This document shows positions 36,275 to 44,600 of a stretch of 64,000 bases of DNA, one piece after another. This DNA is from Paludibacteraceae bacterium (GTDB lineage Bacteria; Bacteroidota; Bacteroidia; Bacteroidales; Paludibacteraceae). A program made the position numbers and the translations under genes. Where the stretch lies: contig JAFTIM010000014.1 in NCBI GenBank assembly GCA_017456885.1, positions 29,388-93,387 of the forward strand, read 5' to 3'. The notes beneath the pieces were generated by a model. The model saw only the letters and a program-made list of their open reading frames with translations. It did no database searches and had not been told where the DNA came from. Within the stretch, counting starts at the first letter, position 1. Every line of letters starts with the position of its first letter.

Positions 36275-37303
36275 ATGATTAACAGAGCTTCTTTCAAAAA
36301 AACAATCGACGGGAAACAAGTCGATATTTTTACACTGAAAAACAAAAATGGGATGTCTGCCGACATTACCAACTATGGTGCCAAAATTGTTACACTATTT
36401 GCACCCGACAAAAACGGGAATACAGCCGATGTGGTTTTAGGGTTCAACACACTTGAAGAATGGATTGAAAAAGAAACCTACTTCAATGCTGTCATCGGAC
36501 GTTTTGCAAACAGAATAAAAGATGGTAAATTCACCTTAAACGGCAAAAAATATCAATTAGCCGTAAACAACGGCACCAATCACTTGCATGGAGGCGTTTG
36601 CGGTTTCAATCAAAAGGTATGGGATATTGTCGAGCACACGGAGTCTTCTCTGAAATTACATTATTTATCTGTTGATGGCGAAGAGAATTATCCGGGCAAT
36701 TTAAATGTTTTTGTAACCTATGCTGTTACCGACGACAACGCTTTGAGCATTCACTACGAGGCCACTTCGGACCAAGATACGATTGTAGGGTTTACCAACC
36801 ATGCTTATTTTAACTTAAAAGGAGAAGGAAACGGTCATGTTCGCGACCATATTTTACAAATAAATGCCGATCTCTTTACGCAAGTTGATGACAGCTTTGC
36901 TCCCGATGGCGTAATACTTTCGGTAAATAATCATCCGATGGATTTTCGCCAACCTACCACAATCGAAAAACGCATAGACGACGCATTTTTCAAAGCAGGA
37001 CGAGGATTGGACAACAATTGGATTTTAAACAAAAACCAACAAGGGGAATGCGTCTTAGCCGCTACCGTATCGGCAGCCGAACGCACAATGGAGGTGTTTA
37101 CAACCATGCCCGGATTGCAGGTTTATACAGGCAACTGGGTAGAAAAAAACATAGGGAAAAGCGGGAACATGTACGATGTGCAACACGCTATCTGTTTGGA
37201 AGCACAAGGATTTCCAAACTCTCCCAATCAACCCCATTTTCCATCGCCAATTTTGCGTAAAGACGAAAAATACGACGAATGGTGTATTTACAAATTTAAA
37301 TAA
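36275..37303 (+). CDS. galM: aldose 1-epimerase (mutarotase)
   Basis: A 342-residue enzyme that interconverts alpha and beta anomers of galactose and glucose, feeding alpha-galactose to GalK. It has the conserved NRIKDGKF, NGTNHLHGG (catalytic-type His), TNHAYFNL (second His) and the C-terminal CLEAQGFPNSPN with the catalytic Glu. There is no signal peptide, so it is cytoplasmic, unlike some lipoprotein mutarotases of Bacteroidales. Second gene of a galK-galM unit. Confidence 0.94.
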   Translation: MINRASFKKTIDGKQVDIFTLKNKNGMSADITNYGAKIVTLFAPDKNGNTADVVLGFNTLEEWIEKETYFNAVIGRFANRIKDGKFTLNGKKYQLAVNNGTNHLHGGVCGFNQKVWDIVEHTESSLKLHYLSVDGEENYPGNLNVFVTYAVTDDNALSIHYEATSDQDTIVGFTNHAYFNLKGEGNGHVRDHILQINADLFTQVDDSFAPDGVILSVNNHPMDFRQPTTIEKRIDDAFFKAGRGLDNNWILNKNQQGECVLAATVSAAERTMEVFTTMPGLQVYTGNWVEKNIGKSGNMYDVQHAICLEAQGFPNSPNQPHFPSPILRKDEKYDEWCIYKFK

Positions 37304-37384
37304 TCGCAGTTTTTTTAACATTTTAATTATGTTTAACGTTGTTTCTTTTATGATAGAAACAAAAAGCTGTAAATTTGCAACATT

Positions 37385-37972
37385 ATGAACAAAATAAGTT
37401 ATGCATTAGGCTTGAACATTGGGAAAAGCCTAAAAAAAAGCGGTATTAAAGAATTGGATATAGATCGATTTTCAAAAGGCGTTAAAGACGTGCTTTTGAA
37501 TGAATCTTTCGATATTTCAGAAGAAGAATCAAGAGCCATTCTCAACGATTTCTTTACTCGATTGCAACAAGATTTGTTGGAGAAAAACAAAACACAAGGG
37601 AAACGTTTTCTCGAAGAAAATGCAAAACGTGAAAGTGTAAAACAAACTCCTTCCGGTCTGCAATACGAAATCATAAAAGAAGGCAACGGTCAAAAGCCGC
37701 TTGCTTCGGACAGAGTTAAGGTACATTATCACGGCACATTGATAGACGGAACCGTATTCGACAGTTCGGTGCGTCGAGGAGAACCGGCAACGTTTGGTGT
37801 TACACAAGTCATACAAGGTTGGGTTGAAGCACTCCAAATGATGTCGGTAGGATCGAAATGGAAACTTTTTATTCCTCACAAACTTGCGTATGGTGCGCAG
37901 GGTGCAGGAGAACTTATTGAGCCGTTTTCGACTCTGATTTTCGAAGTTGAACTTTTAGAAATTATTAAATAA
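37385..37972 (+). CDS. FKBP-type peptidyl-prolyl isomerase (cytoplasmic form)
   Basis: A 195-residue isomerase. It has an N-terminal helical dimerisation-type domain (about 1-80) and a C-terminal FKBP domain (about 90-195, VKVHYHGTLIDGTVFDSS, FGVTQVIQGWVEALQMM, LIFEVELLEI). It has no signal peptide, in contrast to the next gene, which has the same domain plan plus a lipobox; the two look like a tandem duplication with divided location. TAAATTTG at 37370-37377 is a likely -7 box. Confidence 0.9.
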   Translation: MNKISYALGLNIGKSLKKSGIKELDIDRFSKGVKDVLLNESFDISEEESRAILNDFFTRLQQDLLEKNKTQGKRFLEENAKRESVKQTPSGLQYEIIKEGNGQKPLASDRVKVHYHGTLIDGTVFDSSVRRGEPATFGVTQVIQGWVEALQMMSVGSKWKLFIPHKLAYGAQGAGELIEPFSTLIFEVELLEIIK

Positions 37973-37990
37973 CATTCAAAATTTAAAGAG

Positions 37991-38851
37991 ATGAGAAAAA
38001 ACAGTTTTATTTACTTGGTAACACTTTGCTTTTTAGCAAGTGGATTTGTTTCGTGCAACAAATGCTGTGCAAAAGAGGCAAAATTGCAAAACGAACTTGA
38101 CAGCATCAATTATGCTTTTGGTGTCATCAATGGGGAACAAATCAAAACTTATTACTTGCAAGGCGATACAACAGAGGCTAATATCAAGGCTTTGATTAAA
38201 GGTATCAACGATGCTGTAAAAAAACAAGACGAAACAATGCGTTTCTATGCTTTGGGATTAAATGTCGGATCGGGCATGGCTTCTCAAACAAAACAAGGTT
38301 TGATGGGAGATTCCACTCTGACAGCAAACATCAAATTGATTCAACAAGCTCTTATCGAAGCCCTTAGCGGAAAAGAAACCAAACTTTCGGGAGACGAAGC
38401 CATGGAGTTTTTGAACACAATTATGGAAAAACAACAAGCCAAAAAAGCAGAAGCAGAATTTGGTGAAAACAAAGTTGCTGGCGAAACATTCTTGGCTGAA
38501 AATGCAAAACGCGAAAATGTAGTTGTTACCGAAAGTGGCTTACAATATGAAGTATTAGTTGCAGGAAAAGGAGAAAAACCGGCAGCCACCGACAAAGTAA
38601 AAGTACACTACAAAGGCACGTTGATAGACGGAACCGTATTTGATAGTTCTTACGACCGCAACAAACCAGCTGAATTTGGCGTAACACAAGTAATCAAAGG
38701 ATGGACGGAAGCCCTTCAGTTGATGTCGGTAGGTTCGAAATGGAAACTCTACATTCCTTACGAATTGGCTTATGGTTCTCAAAATCAAGGAAAAATCAAA
38801 CCATTTTCAGCTTTGATTTTCGAAGTTGAATTGTTAGGAATCGAAAAATAA
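37991..38851 (+). CDS. FKBP-type peptidyl-prolyl isomerase lipoprotein (Mip/FkpA type)
   Basis: A 286-residue lipoprotein. The signal peptide (1-21) ends near VSCNKC with Cys22 as probable lipid anchor. A long helical FKBP N-terminal domain (about 30-165) comes before the FKBP catalytic domain (about 180-286, VKVHYKGTLIDGTVFDSS). It helps fold proteins in the periplasm or outer membrane. It lies 18 bases after the cytoplasmic paralogue and shares long identical segments with it. A terminator follows at 38870-38904. Confidence 0.92.
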   Translation: MRKNSFIYLVTLCFLASGFVSCNKCCAKEAKLQNELDSINYAFGVINGEQIKTYYLQGDTTEANIKALIKGINDAVKKQDETMRFYALGLNVGSGMASQTKQGLMGDSTLTANIKLIQQALIEALSGKETKLSGDEAMEFLNTIMEKQQAKKAEAEFGENKVAGETFLAENAKRENVVVTESGLQYEVLVAGKGEKPAATDKVKVHYKGTLIDGTVFDSSYDRNKPAEFGVTQVIKGWTEALQLMSVGSKWKLYIPYELAYGSQNQGKIKPFSALIFEVELLGIEK

Positions 38852-38869
38852 ATTTTTCCATATTACAAG

Positions 38870-38904
38870 AAAAAAAGAGATTGCTTAAGGTAGTCTCTTT
38901 TTTT
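38870..38904 (+). terminator. terminator after the FKBP pair
   Basis: AAAAAGAGA and TCTCTTTTT pair around an inner loop, ending in T7. Confidence 0.8.
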
Positions 38905-38914
38905 ATGTAAAAAA

Positions 38915-38945
38915 TTGCACTATTCTCACTTTTCGGCTACATTTG
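38915..38945 (+). promoter_or_regulatory. candidate promoter of the Lrp-sulfatase operon
   Basis: TTG (38915-38917), 20 bases, TACATTTG (38938-38945), 28 bases before the Lrp-family start. Confidence 0.6.
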
Positions 38946-38973
38946 TACAAAATGATATCAAAAATCAGAAAAA

Positions 38974-39435
38974 ATGGAAAAAATAGATGATTTAGACCGA
39001 AAAATTATACAAATTATCACAAAAAACGCCCGAATACCTTTCAAAGATATTGCTACGGAATGCAACCTCTCGCGTGCGGCAATACATCAGCGTGTTCAAC
39101 GATTGATAGACTCCGGTGTCATTACAGGTTCAGGCTATATAGTCAATCCGAAAATGCTCGGTTTTCAGATGTGTACCTATATCGGCATCACGTTGGAGAG
39201 AGGCTCATTATACAAAGAGGTTACCGCCCAGTTGGAACAAATTCCCGAAATAATAGAATGTCATTACACATTAGGTCCGTACACCATGCTCATAAAACTC
39301 TATGCAAAAAACGATGAGCACCTAATGGAACTCCTAAACGGGAAAATTCAGGAAATTAAAGGAGTGGTTTCCACCGAAACGCTCACTTGCCTCGACCAAC
39401 GCATAAAAAGGCAAGTCCCCGTAGAGTCGAAATGA
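38974..39435 (+). CDS. Lrp/AsnC-family transcriptional regulator
   Basis: A 153-residue regulator. It has an N-terminal winged helix (about 4-55, DDLDRKIIQIITKNARIPFKDIA, NLSRAAIHQRVQRL) and a C-terminal RAM/effector domain (about 65-150). Such proteins respond to amino acids. The stop overlaps the sulfatase start by four bases (ATGA), an unusual tie between an Lrp protein and a sulfatase. Confidence 0.92.
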   Translation: MEKIDDLDRKIIQIITKNARIPFKDIATECNLSRAAIHQRVQRLIDSGVITGSGYIVNPKMLGFQMCTYIGITLERGSLYKEVTAQLEQIPEIIECHYTLGPYTMLIKLYAKNDEHLMELLNGKIQEIKGVVSTETLTCLDQRIKRQVPVESK

Positions 39436-40949
39436 AACAACCACTCATTTCAATTTTAGGATTAGTAGCAACCACAACTGCGCTTGCTCAATCGGACAAC
39501 CAACCAAATGTCATTTTGTTGGTAGCCGACGATTTAGGTTATGGCGATTTGTCGTGCTATGGGGCAACACGCGTTTCGACACCATCCGTCGATAAGCTGG
39601 CTGCCAATGGCGTACGTTTTACCAACGCCCATGCTTGTGCTGCCACAAGTACACCCTCACGCTATAGTCTGCTCACCGGCGAATATTGCATACGCAACGC
39701 AAATTCGGATGTGGCTGCCGGCAATGCCGCAATGATTATACAACCCGACCAATACACCATAGCCGACCTATTTAAAGACAATGGTTATACCACTGCCGCC
39801 ATTGGGAAATGGCATCTCGGCATAGGAAGCACCACCGGCCAACAAAACTGGAATGGGAAATTAGACCAATCGCTTGCCGACATCGGATTTGATTACAGTT
39901 ACATTATGGCAGCCACTGCCGACCGCGTACCCTGCGTTTGGATAGAAAACGACAGTGTGGCCAACTACGACCCTTCGGCACCTATCGAGGTGAGTTATAT
40001 CCAAAATTTTGATACGAAACCTACTTTACTCAACTACAAAGGAGAATTATTGGTAGCATCATCGCACGGACACGACCAAAGCGTGATAAACGGCATTGGG
40101 CGCATCGGCTATATGCGCGGAGGTGGGAACGCCATTTGGAAAGACGAGCATTTGGCAGACACCATTGCACAAAAAGCCATTGATTTCATTACCAAAAATC
40201 ACGAAAATCCATTTTTTCTGTATCTCTGCACAAACGACATACACGTTCCGCGTTGGCCAAACGAACGCTTCCGTGGTAAGAACGAGATGGGGCTGCGAGG
40301 CGATGTTATCAAGCAATTCGATTGGACGGTAGGCGTCGTCATCGATGCTTTGCAAAAACTCGGTTTAGAAGACAACACCATCGTGATACTCACAAGCGAC
40401 AACGGTCCGGTTTTAGATGACGGTTATCAGGATTATGCCGAAGAACTACTTGGCAATCACTCCCCATCGGGCAACCGACGAGGAACCAAATATAGTGCCT
40501 ACGACGGAGGGAGCATCGTTCCTTTTATTGTAAGTTGGGGCAAACATACACCGCAAGGAAAAACCAGCAATGCACTCGTATCACAGATAGATTGTTTCGC
40601 TTCGTTGGCACAACTGATAGAAGCCCCTTTGCCAAAGAATGCAGCTCCCGACAGCCGAAATTTTATCAAAACATGGTTGGGACTGTCAGACAAGTCGGCA
40701 CCCTATGCCATTGCAATGGCTCAAAACAGGACACTGAACATTTGTACCGACAAGTGGAAATACATAGAGCCAAGCGATGGTCCCGAACGGCTCTCGTGGA
40801 ACACGAAAATTGAAACAGGCTACAAAGAAGTACCGCAACTTTTCCGTCAAGGCAAGGATTTAAAAGAAGAACACAACCTTGCAAAACGCTACAAAAACGT
40901 AGTAAGAAAACTCCAAAAGATACTTGATGCTGTAAAAGCAAATAATTAA
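39432..40949 (+). CDS. secreted sulfatase (serine-type, formylglycine-dependent)
   Basis: About 505 residues from ATG 39432 (MKQPLISILG), with a signal peptide cut near ALAQ (about residue 19). It has the alkaline-phosphatase-like metal motif ILLVADDLGYGD and the sulfatase signature S-T-P-S-R with Ser73 as the residue to be converted to formylglycine; GKWHLG follows. A serine there needs the radical-SAM anaerobic maturase (anSME), which is not in the window. Substrate unknown; it probably desulfates host or algal glycans in the periplasm. The end overlaps the convergent recQ by four bases. Confidence 0.9.
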   Translation: MKQPLISILGLVATTTALAQSDNQPNVILLVADDLGYGDLSCYGATRVSTPSVDKLAANGVRFTNAHACAATSTPSRYSLLTGEYCIRNANSDVAAGNAAMIIQPDQYTIADLFKDNGYTTAAIGKWHLGIGSTTGQQNWNGKLDQSLADIGFDYSYIMAATADRVPCVWIENDSVANYDPSAPIEVSYIQNFDTKPTLLNYKGELLVASSHGHDQSVINGIGRIGYMRGGGNAIWKDEHLADTIAQKAIDFITKNHENPFFLYLCTNDIHVPRWPNERFRGKNEMGLRGDVIKQFDWTVGVVIDALQKLGLEDNTIVILTSDNGPVLDDGYQDYAEELLGNHSPSGNRRGTKYSAYDGGSIVPFIVSWGKHTPQGKTSNALVSQIDCFASLAQLIEAPLPKNAAPDSRNFIKTWLGLSDKSAPYAIAMAQNRTLNICTDKWKYIEPSDGPERLSWNTKIETGYKEVPQLFRQGKDLKEEHNLAKRYKNVVRKLQKILDAVKANN

Positions 40950-42853
40950 ATACCTCTTTTGATTTTTAGTCGAAGCAACTCGTCCCGCTCCAAAAAGCCG
41001 GTATCGAGCAACGACTGAACAACCTGCAAAACGACATCTTCGTTGCCTGAGATTTTGCGGACAAGTTCGTTGACCGACAAGGGAGCAATACGCAACTCCA
41101 CCACGATTTTTGTTTTTAACTCTTCGCGCATATTTCCCGAAAGAGTACATTTTTTTGTTGTTAAACAAACATCGCATTGTCCGCAGTCGTGCGACTCGCG
41201 TTCTCCGAAATAAGCCAACAGCAACCGACTACGGCACACACTGTCCGACTGCGCATAGTCGAGCATTGCCATCACCTGATTTTCGTAGCGCTGCTTTCGC
41301 TCATCGTAGGCAGCTGCCGGCAACCGCAAATCGACTTGGTCTTGCCGCTCCTGCGAATAAATGATAAACGGTGTTTTCTTAAAAGGAATGTATCGCACAA
41401 TACCCTGTTTTTGCAAGTCGGAAAGTTTCTCGTAAACGTCGTTGCGAGTCGTGTTCAGCCGCTCGGCTATCACATCTTCATCAATATGCACATAGTCGGA
41501 AAAAATGCCCGTATAAGAACGCAACAGCACTTGTATCAGATTTTCATATTTTTTTCTCTTCAAAAACTTGTCCAATTCCTCTTTTGAAATCGGGAACAGC
41601 AACTTTGAGGGATTGTCCAACTCCTCGGTCAATTCCAAATAGCCCGACAATTCCAATATTTTCAAAGCATTGTAGGTAGGATTTATCGGCAGGGCATTTT
41701 TTTTACAGAATTCATTCAAATTGAACGCGTAAATTTTCTCTAAACCAAAGCCCACACCCAATTCAAAGAAATTTCCCAATCGCTCGTAAACCTTAAAAAT
41801 AAACTCCTTTGATGGGAATTTATCGGCAATGCGTTTTTTCAGTTTCGTAGCGTCCGCATTGTTGCACAACAATACGGCATACGCCTTTCTGCCATCACGA
41901 CCGGCACGACCCGCCTCCTGAAAATAAGCCTCGATAGAGTCCGGCAAGTCGATATGTACAACGGTGCGTACATCTGCTTTGTCGATGCCCATGCCAAAAG
42001 CATTTGTGGCGACAATCACACGGCAAAGGTCGTTTTTCCAATTAGTCTGTTTGCGGTCTTTCTCTTCGTCGGACAATCCGGCATGAAAAAAATCGGCTTC
42101 AATGCCGTTCTGCATCAACAACTCGGCAATCTCTTTCGTGCGATTCCGACTGCGTACATACACCACCGATGTCCCTTTCACAGCATTCAATATTCGGAGC
42201 AGTTGGGTAAATTTATCTTCCGTACGTCGTACAACATAAGCAAGATTGGCACGCTCAAAACTTTTCCGAAAAACATTTTTTTGCTTAAATCGGAGTTTCT
42301 CCTGAATGTCGTCCACCACCTCGGGCGTAGCCGTTGCCGTAAGAGCCAGCACAGGGGCATCGGGAAAAAACTGCCGCACTTCGGCTATATTCAAATACGA
42401 GGGACGAAAGTCGTATCCCCATTGCGAAATGCAATGCGATTCATCAACCACAATCATGCTTACACGCAAAGCCTGTATCCTTTTCCGAAACAACTCCGTC
42501 GATAGACGTTCCGGCGAAACGTACAGAAATTTGTAATCGCCAAAATAGCAGTTGTCGAACACCGTGAGTATCTCTTCGCGCGACATGGCCGAATAAATCA
42601 TAGTAGCCTTGATACCCTTGCGTTTCAGGTTAGCCACTTGGTCTTTCATCAAGGCAATTAAGGGTGTAACCACCAAACACAATCCCTCTTTTGCCATTGC
42701 AGGCACTTGAAACGTGATGGACTTGCCGCCACCTGTCGGCATCAAACCAAGCGTATCACGACCTTCGCTTATCGACTTTATTATGTCCTCTTGCAAAGGG
42801 CGAAACGCTTCGTAGCCCCAATACTCCTTTAATATTTCGTGAAAAACAGACAT
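40946..42853 (-). CDS. recQ: ATP-dependent DNA helicase RecQ
   Basis: About 635 residues from the ATG at 42851-42853 (MSVFHEILKEYWGY). Helicase motifs are MPTGGGKSITFQ (Walker A), VDESHCISQWGYDFRPSY (DEAH-type) and QEAGRAGRDGR. The RQC zinc cluster appears at CGQCDVC. It unwinds recombination and replication intermediates. I did not find a convincing HRDC domain at the C-terminus, which ends RLKIKRGI. TACTTTTG at 42860-42867 (minus) is a likely -7 box. Confidence 0.94.
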   Translation of the reverse strand: MSVFHEILKEYWGYEAFRPLQEDIIKSISEGRDTLGLMPTGGGKSITFQVPAMAKEGLCLVVTPLIALMKDQVANLKRKGIKATMIYSAMSREEILTVFDNCYFGDYKFLYVSPERLSTELFRKRIQALRVSMIVVDESHCISQWGYDFRPSYLNIAEVRQFFPDAPVLALTATATPEVVDDIQEKLRFKQKNVFRKSFERANLAYVVRRTEDKFTQLLRILNAVKGTSVVYVRSRNRTKEIAELLMQNGIEADFFHAGLSDEEKDRKQTNWKNDLCRVIVATNAFGMGIDKADVRTVVHIDLPDSIEAYFQEAGRAGRDGRKAYAVLLCNNADATKLKKRIADKFPSKEFIFKVYERLGNFFELGVGFGLEKIYAFNLNEFCKKNALPINPTYNALKILELSGYLELTEELDNPSKLLFPISKEELDKFLKRKKYENLIQVLLRSYTGIFSDYVHIDEDVIAERLNTTRNDVYEKLSDLQKQGIVRYIPFKKTPFIIYSQERQDQVDLRLPAAAYDERKQRYENQVMAMLDYAQSDSVCRSRLLLAYFGERESHDCGQCDVCLTTKKCTLSGNMREELKTKIVVELRIAPLSVNELVRKISGNEDVVLQVVQSLLDTGFLERDELLRLKIKRGI

Positions 42854-42900
42854 CGAAAACAAAAGTAACTCATTTCCTTGAAATTTTTTTTTGATTTTTA

Positions 42901-42931
42901 TTTGTTCAACAAAAAAATATCCTTATATTTG
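42901..42931 (+). promoter_or_regulatory. consensus Bacteroidota promoter of the fur/perR-rubrerythrin operon
   Basis: TTTG (42901-42904), exactly 19 bases, TATATTTG (42924-42931). The match to the -33/-7 consensus is complete. The start codon follows 32 bases later. Autoregulation by the Fur-family product is possible but no operator is evident. Confidence 0.75.
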
Positions 42932-42963
42932 CAATGATTTCAATTTTGTATTTATTACAAATA

Positions 42964-43371
42964 ATGAACGTACAACAATACCTCATAGAAAACGGAGTAA
43001 AGCCATCGCTTCAGCGAATAGCTCTGATGGAGTATCTGCTCACGTACAAAACGCATCCGAGCGTCGATGAGATGTACGAAGCATTGCACGAGGAGATACC
43101 TACACTTTCGCGAACGACCGTTTACAACACAATGAAGCTCTTTGTAAAGCACAAGGTTGCTTCGCTTGTGAGCATTGAGGAGAAAAACGCTCGGTTTGAC
43201 GGCAATGTTTCGTTGCACGGGCATTTTGCGTGTCAAAAATGCAATCGGTTGTACGATTTTAGCATAAATGACCAATTATTTAATAAAAAAGAACTAATTT
43301 CAACACTTGATAATTTTACCATCGAGGATATTCAAATCTATTGTAAAGGAATTTGTAAAAATTGTAAATAA
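42964..43371 (+). CDS. Fur-family transcriptional regulator (PerR-like by context)
   Basis: About 135 residues from ATG 42964 (MNVQQYLIENG). It has a winged helix (VKPSLQRIALMEYLL, LSRTTVYNTMKLF) and a C-terminal dimerisation/metal domain with the zinc cysteines FACQKC and CKGICKNC, plus His in HGHFAC. The rubrerythrin gene begins 32 bases downstream, which favours a peroxide-sensing PerR role over iron uptake control. Confidence 0.9.
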   Translation: MNVQQYLIENGVKPSLQRIALMEYLLTYKTHPSVDEMYEALHEEIPTLSRTTVYNTMKLFVKHKVASLVSIEEKNARFDGNVSLHGHFACQKCNRLYDFSINDQLFNKKELISTLDNFTIEDIQIYCKGICKNCK

Positions 43372-43403
43372 CATTATTAACTAACCATTAAAAAACAAAA
43401 ACT

Positions 43404-43952
43404 ATGAAAAAATTTATTTGTACCGTATGCGGTTATGTACACGAAGGGAACGAAGCTCCCGAATTTTGTCCTCAATGCAAACAACCAAAGTCTAAATTCA
43501 AAGAATTGGACGAAAGTGCAGCTCTTTCGTTTGTAACCGAACACGAAATCGGCGTAGCAAAAGGCTGCGATGAGGAGATGATAAAAGACCTCAATGCTCA
43601 CTTTATGGGTGAAGCAACCGAAGTAGGTATGTATTTGGCTATGAGCCGTCAGGCCGACCGCGAGGGATATCCCGAAGTTGCAGAAGCTTTCAAACGCTAT
43701 GCATGGGAAGAGGCTGAACACTGTGCTAAATTTGCCGAATTGCTTGGCGATGTAGTTTGGGACACCAAAACCAACCTCGAAAAACGTATGAATGCCGAAA
43801 GCGGTGCTTGTGCCGACAAAATGCGCATTGCCAAACGTGCAAAAGAGTTGAACTTGGATGCCATTCACGACACCGTACACGAGATGGCAAAAGACGAGGC
43901 TCGCCACGGAAAAGGCTTCGAAGGATTGTTCAACCGCTATTTCAAGAAATAA
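43404..43952 (+). CDS. rubredoxin-rubrerythrin fusion (NADH peroxidase type, reverse rubrerythrin)
   Basis: A 182-residue protein. The rubredoxin-type iron site comes first (CTVCGY at about 6-11 and CPQC at about 23-26), then the four-helix di-iron domain (about 50-180) with E-A-T-E-V-G, WEEAEHC and [12 protein letters not shown] ligands. This order is reversed compared with classical rubrerythrin and is typical of anaerobe peroxide-reducing enzymes. It detoxifies hydrogen peroxide without making oxygen. Confidence 0.93.
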   Translation: MKKFICTVCGYVHEGNEAPEFCPQCKQPKSKFKELDESAALSFVTEHEIGVAKGCDEEMIKDLNAHFMGEATEVGMYLAMSRQADREGYPEVAEAFKRYAWEEAEHCAKFAELLGDVVWDTKTNLEKRMNAESGACADKMRIAKRAKELNLDAIHDTVHEMAKDEARHGKGFEGLFNRYFKK

Positions 43953-43980
43953 TACACAGCACGTTGTAACAAGACAAAAC

Positions 43981-44014
43981 AAAGGCAAACTTCTTTAAAC
44001 GGAGGTTTGCCTTT
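43981..44014. terminator. bidirectional terminator after rubrerythrin
   Basis: AAAGGCAAAC and GTTTGCCTTTT pair around a 14-base loop. It lies between two convergent units. Confidence 0.85.
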
Positions 44015-44035
44015 TATCTTTTCTGTCGGGGAAGA

Positions 44036-44596
44036 CTATCTTTTTCGTTTCGCAAGTGCATAAGCCAATGCCGAAAGAAGCAACAGCCCACAACCCTCTC
44101 CTATAGGAGCATCGGGAGGGTCAATAATTGCGGGATCATTTGGATCACCAGGAAAATCATCTTTCGGCATAATCACATTAAACGGCATTGACATGCTACC
44201 ACCATCTGCTACATCGGCAACCGTTTCGGAAGCGTTCCTTTTTGACAAGCCACCCGAGGCAGAGAGCCTTTGCGAGAAGCGAGAGCCTGCTGCCACCCTC
44301 GAAAGCGATGTGCTGCCTACCGACAAAATGCCGGATGCAGCGGCAACTGAGCCGTTTTGCCCGCTTAACATTTGAACCTCGTTAGAGGCAACCGCTTCTT
44401 GCCCGTCAAAAATCGAACTCCTAACGTTTAACGTATTCGCCTCGTCGCCCCACGACAAGTTGTCGGGAGCGGACGAAAGCGGACTATTTTTCGAGAATGT
44501 ATATTTCGCACCCGACTCTATAAGCACACCGGCTTGTATCGAGCAGAAAAATCCCCCACAAACAAAACTTAACAAAATAAGTTTCCGTACAAACAT
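44036..44596 (-). CDS. small secreted protein with C-terminal membrane/basic tail
   Basis: A 186-residue protein. It has a signal peptide (1-22, ending SIQA), a Ser/Ala-rich low-complexity middle, an Asp/Pro-rich spacer (PGDPNDPAIIDPPD), then PIGEG, a 15-residue hydrophobic stretch and a basic end KRKR. This tripartite tail looks like a sorting signal (as in LPxTG or PEP-CTERM proteins). The start is four bases after the stop of the 1947-residue surface protein, so they are co-transcribed. No function known. Confidence 0.72.
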   Translation of the reverse strand: MFVRKLILLSFVCGGFFCSIQAGVLIESGAKYTFSKNSPLSSAPDNLSWGDEANTLNVRSSIFDGQEAVASNEVQMLSGQNGSVAAASGILSVGSTSLSRVAAGSRFSQRLSASGGLSKRNASETVADVADGGSMSMPFNVIMPKDDFPGDPNDPAIIDPPDAPIGEGCGLLLLSALAYALAKRKR

Positions 44597-44600
44597 CTTT

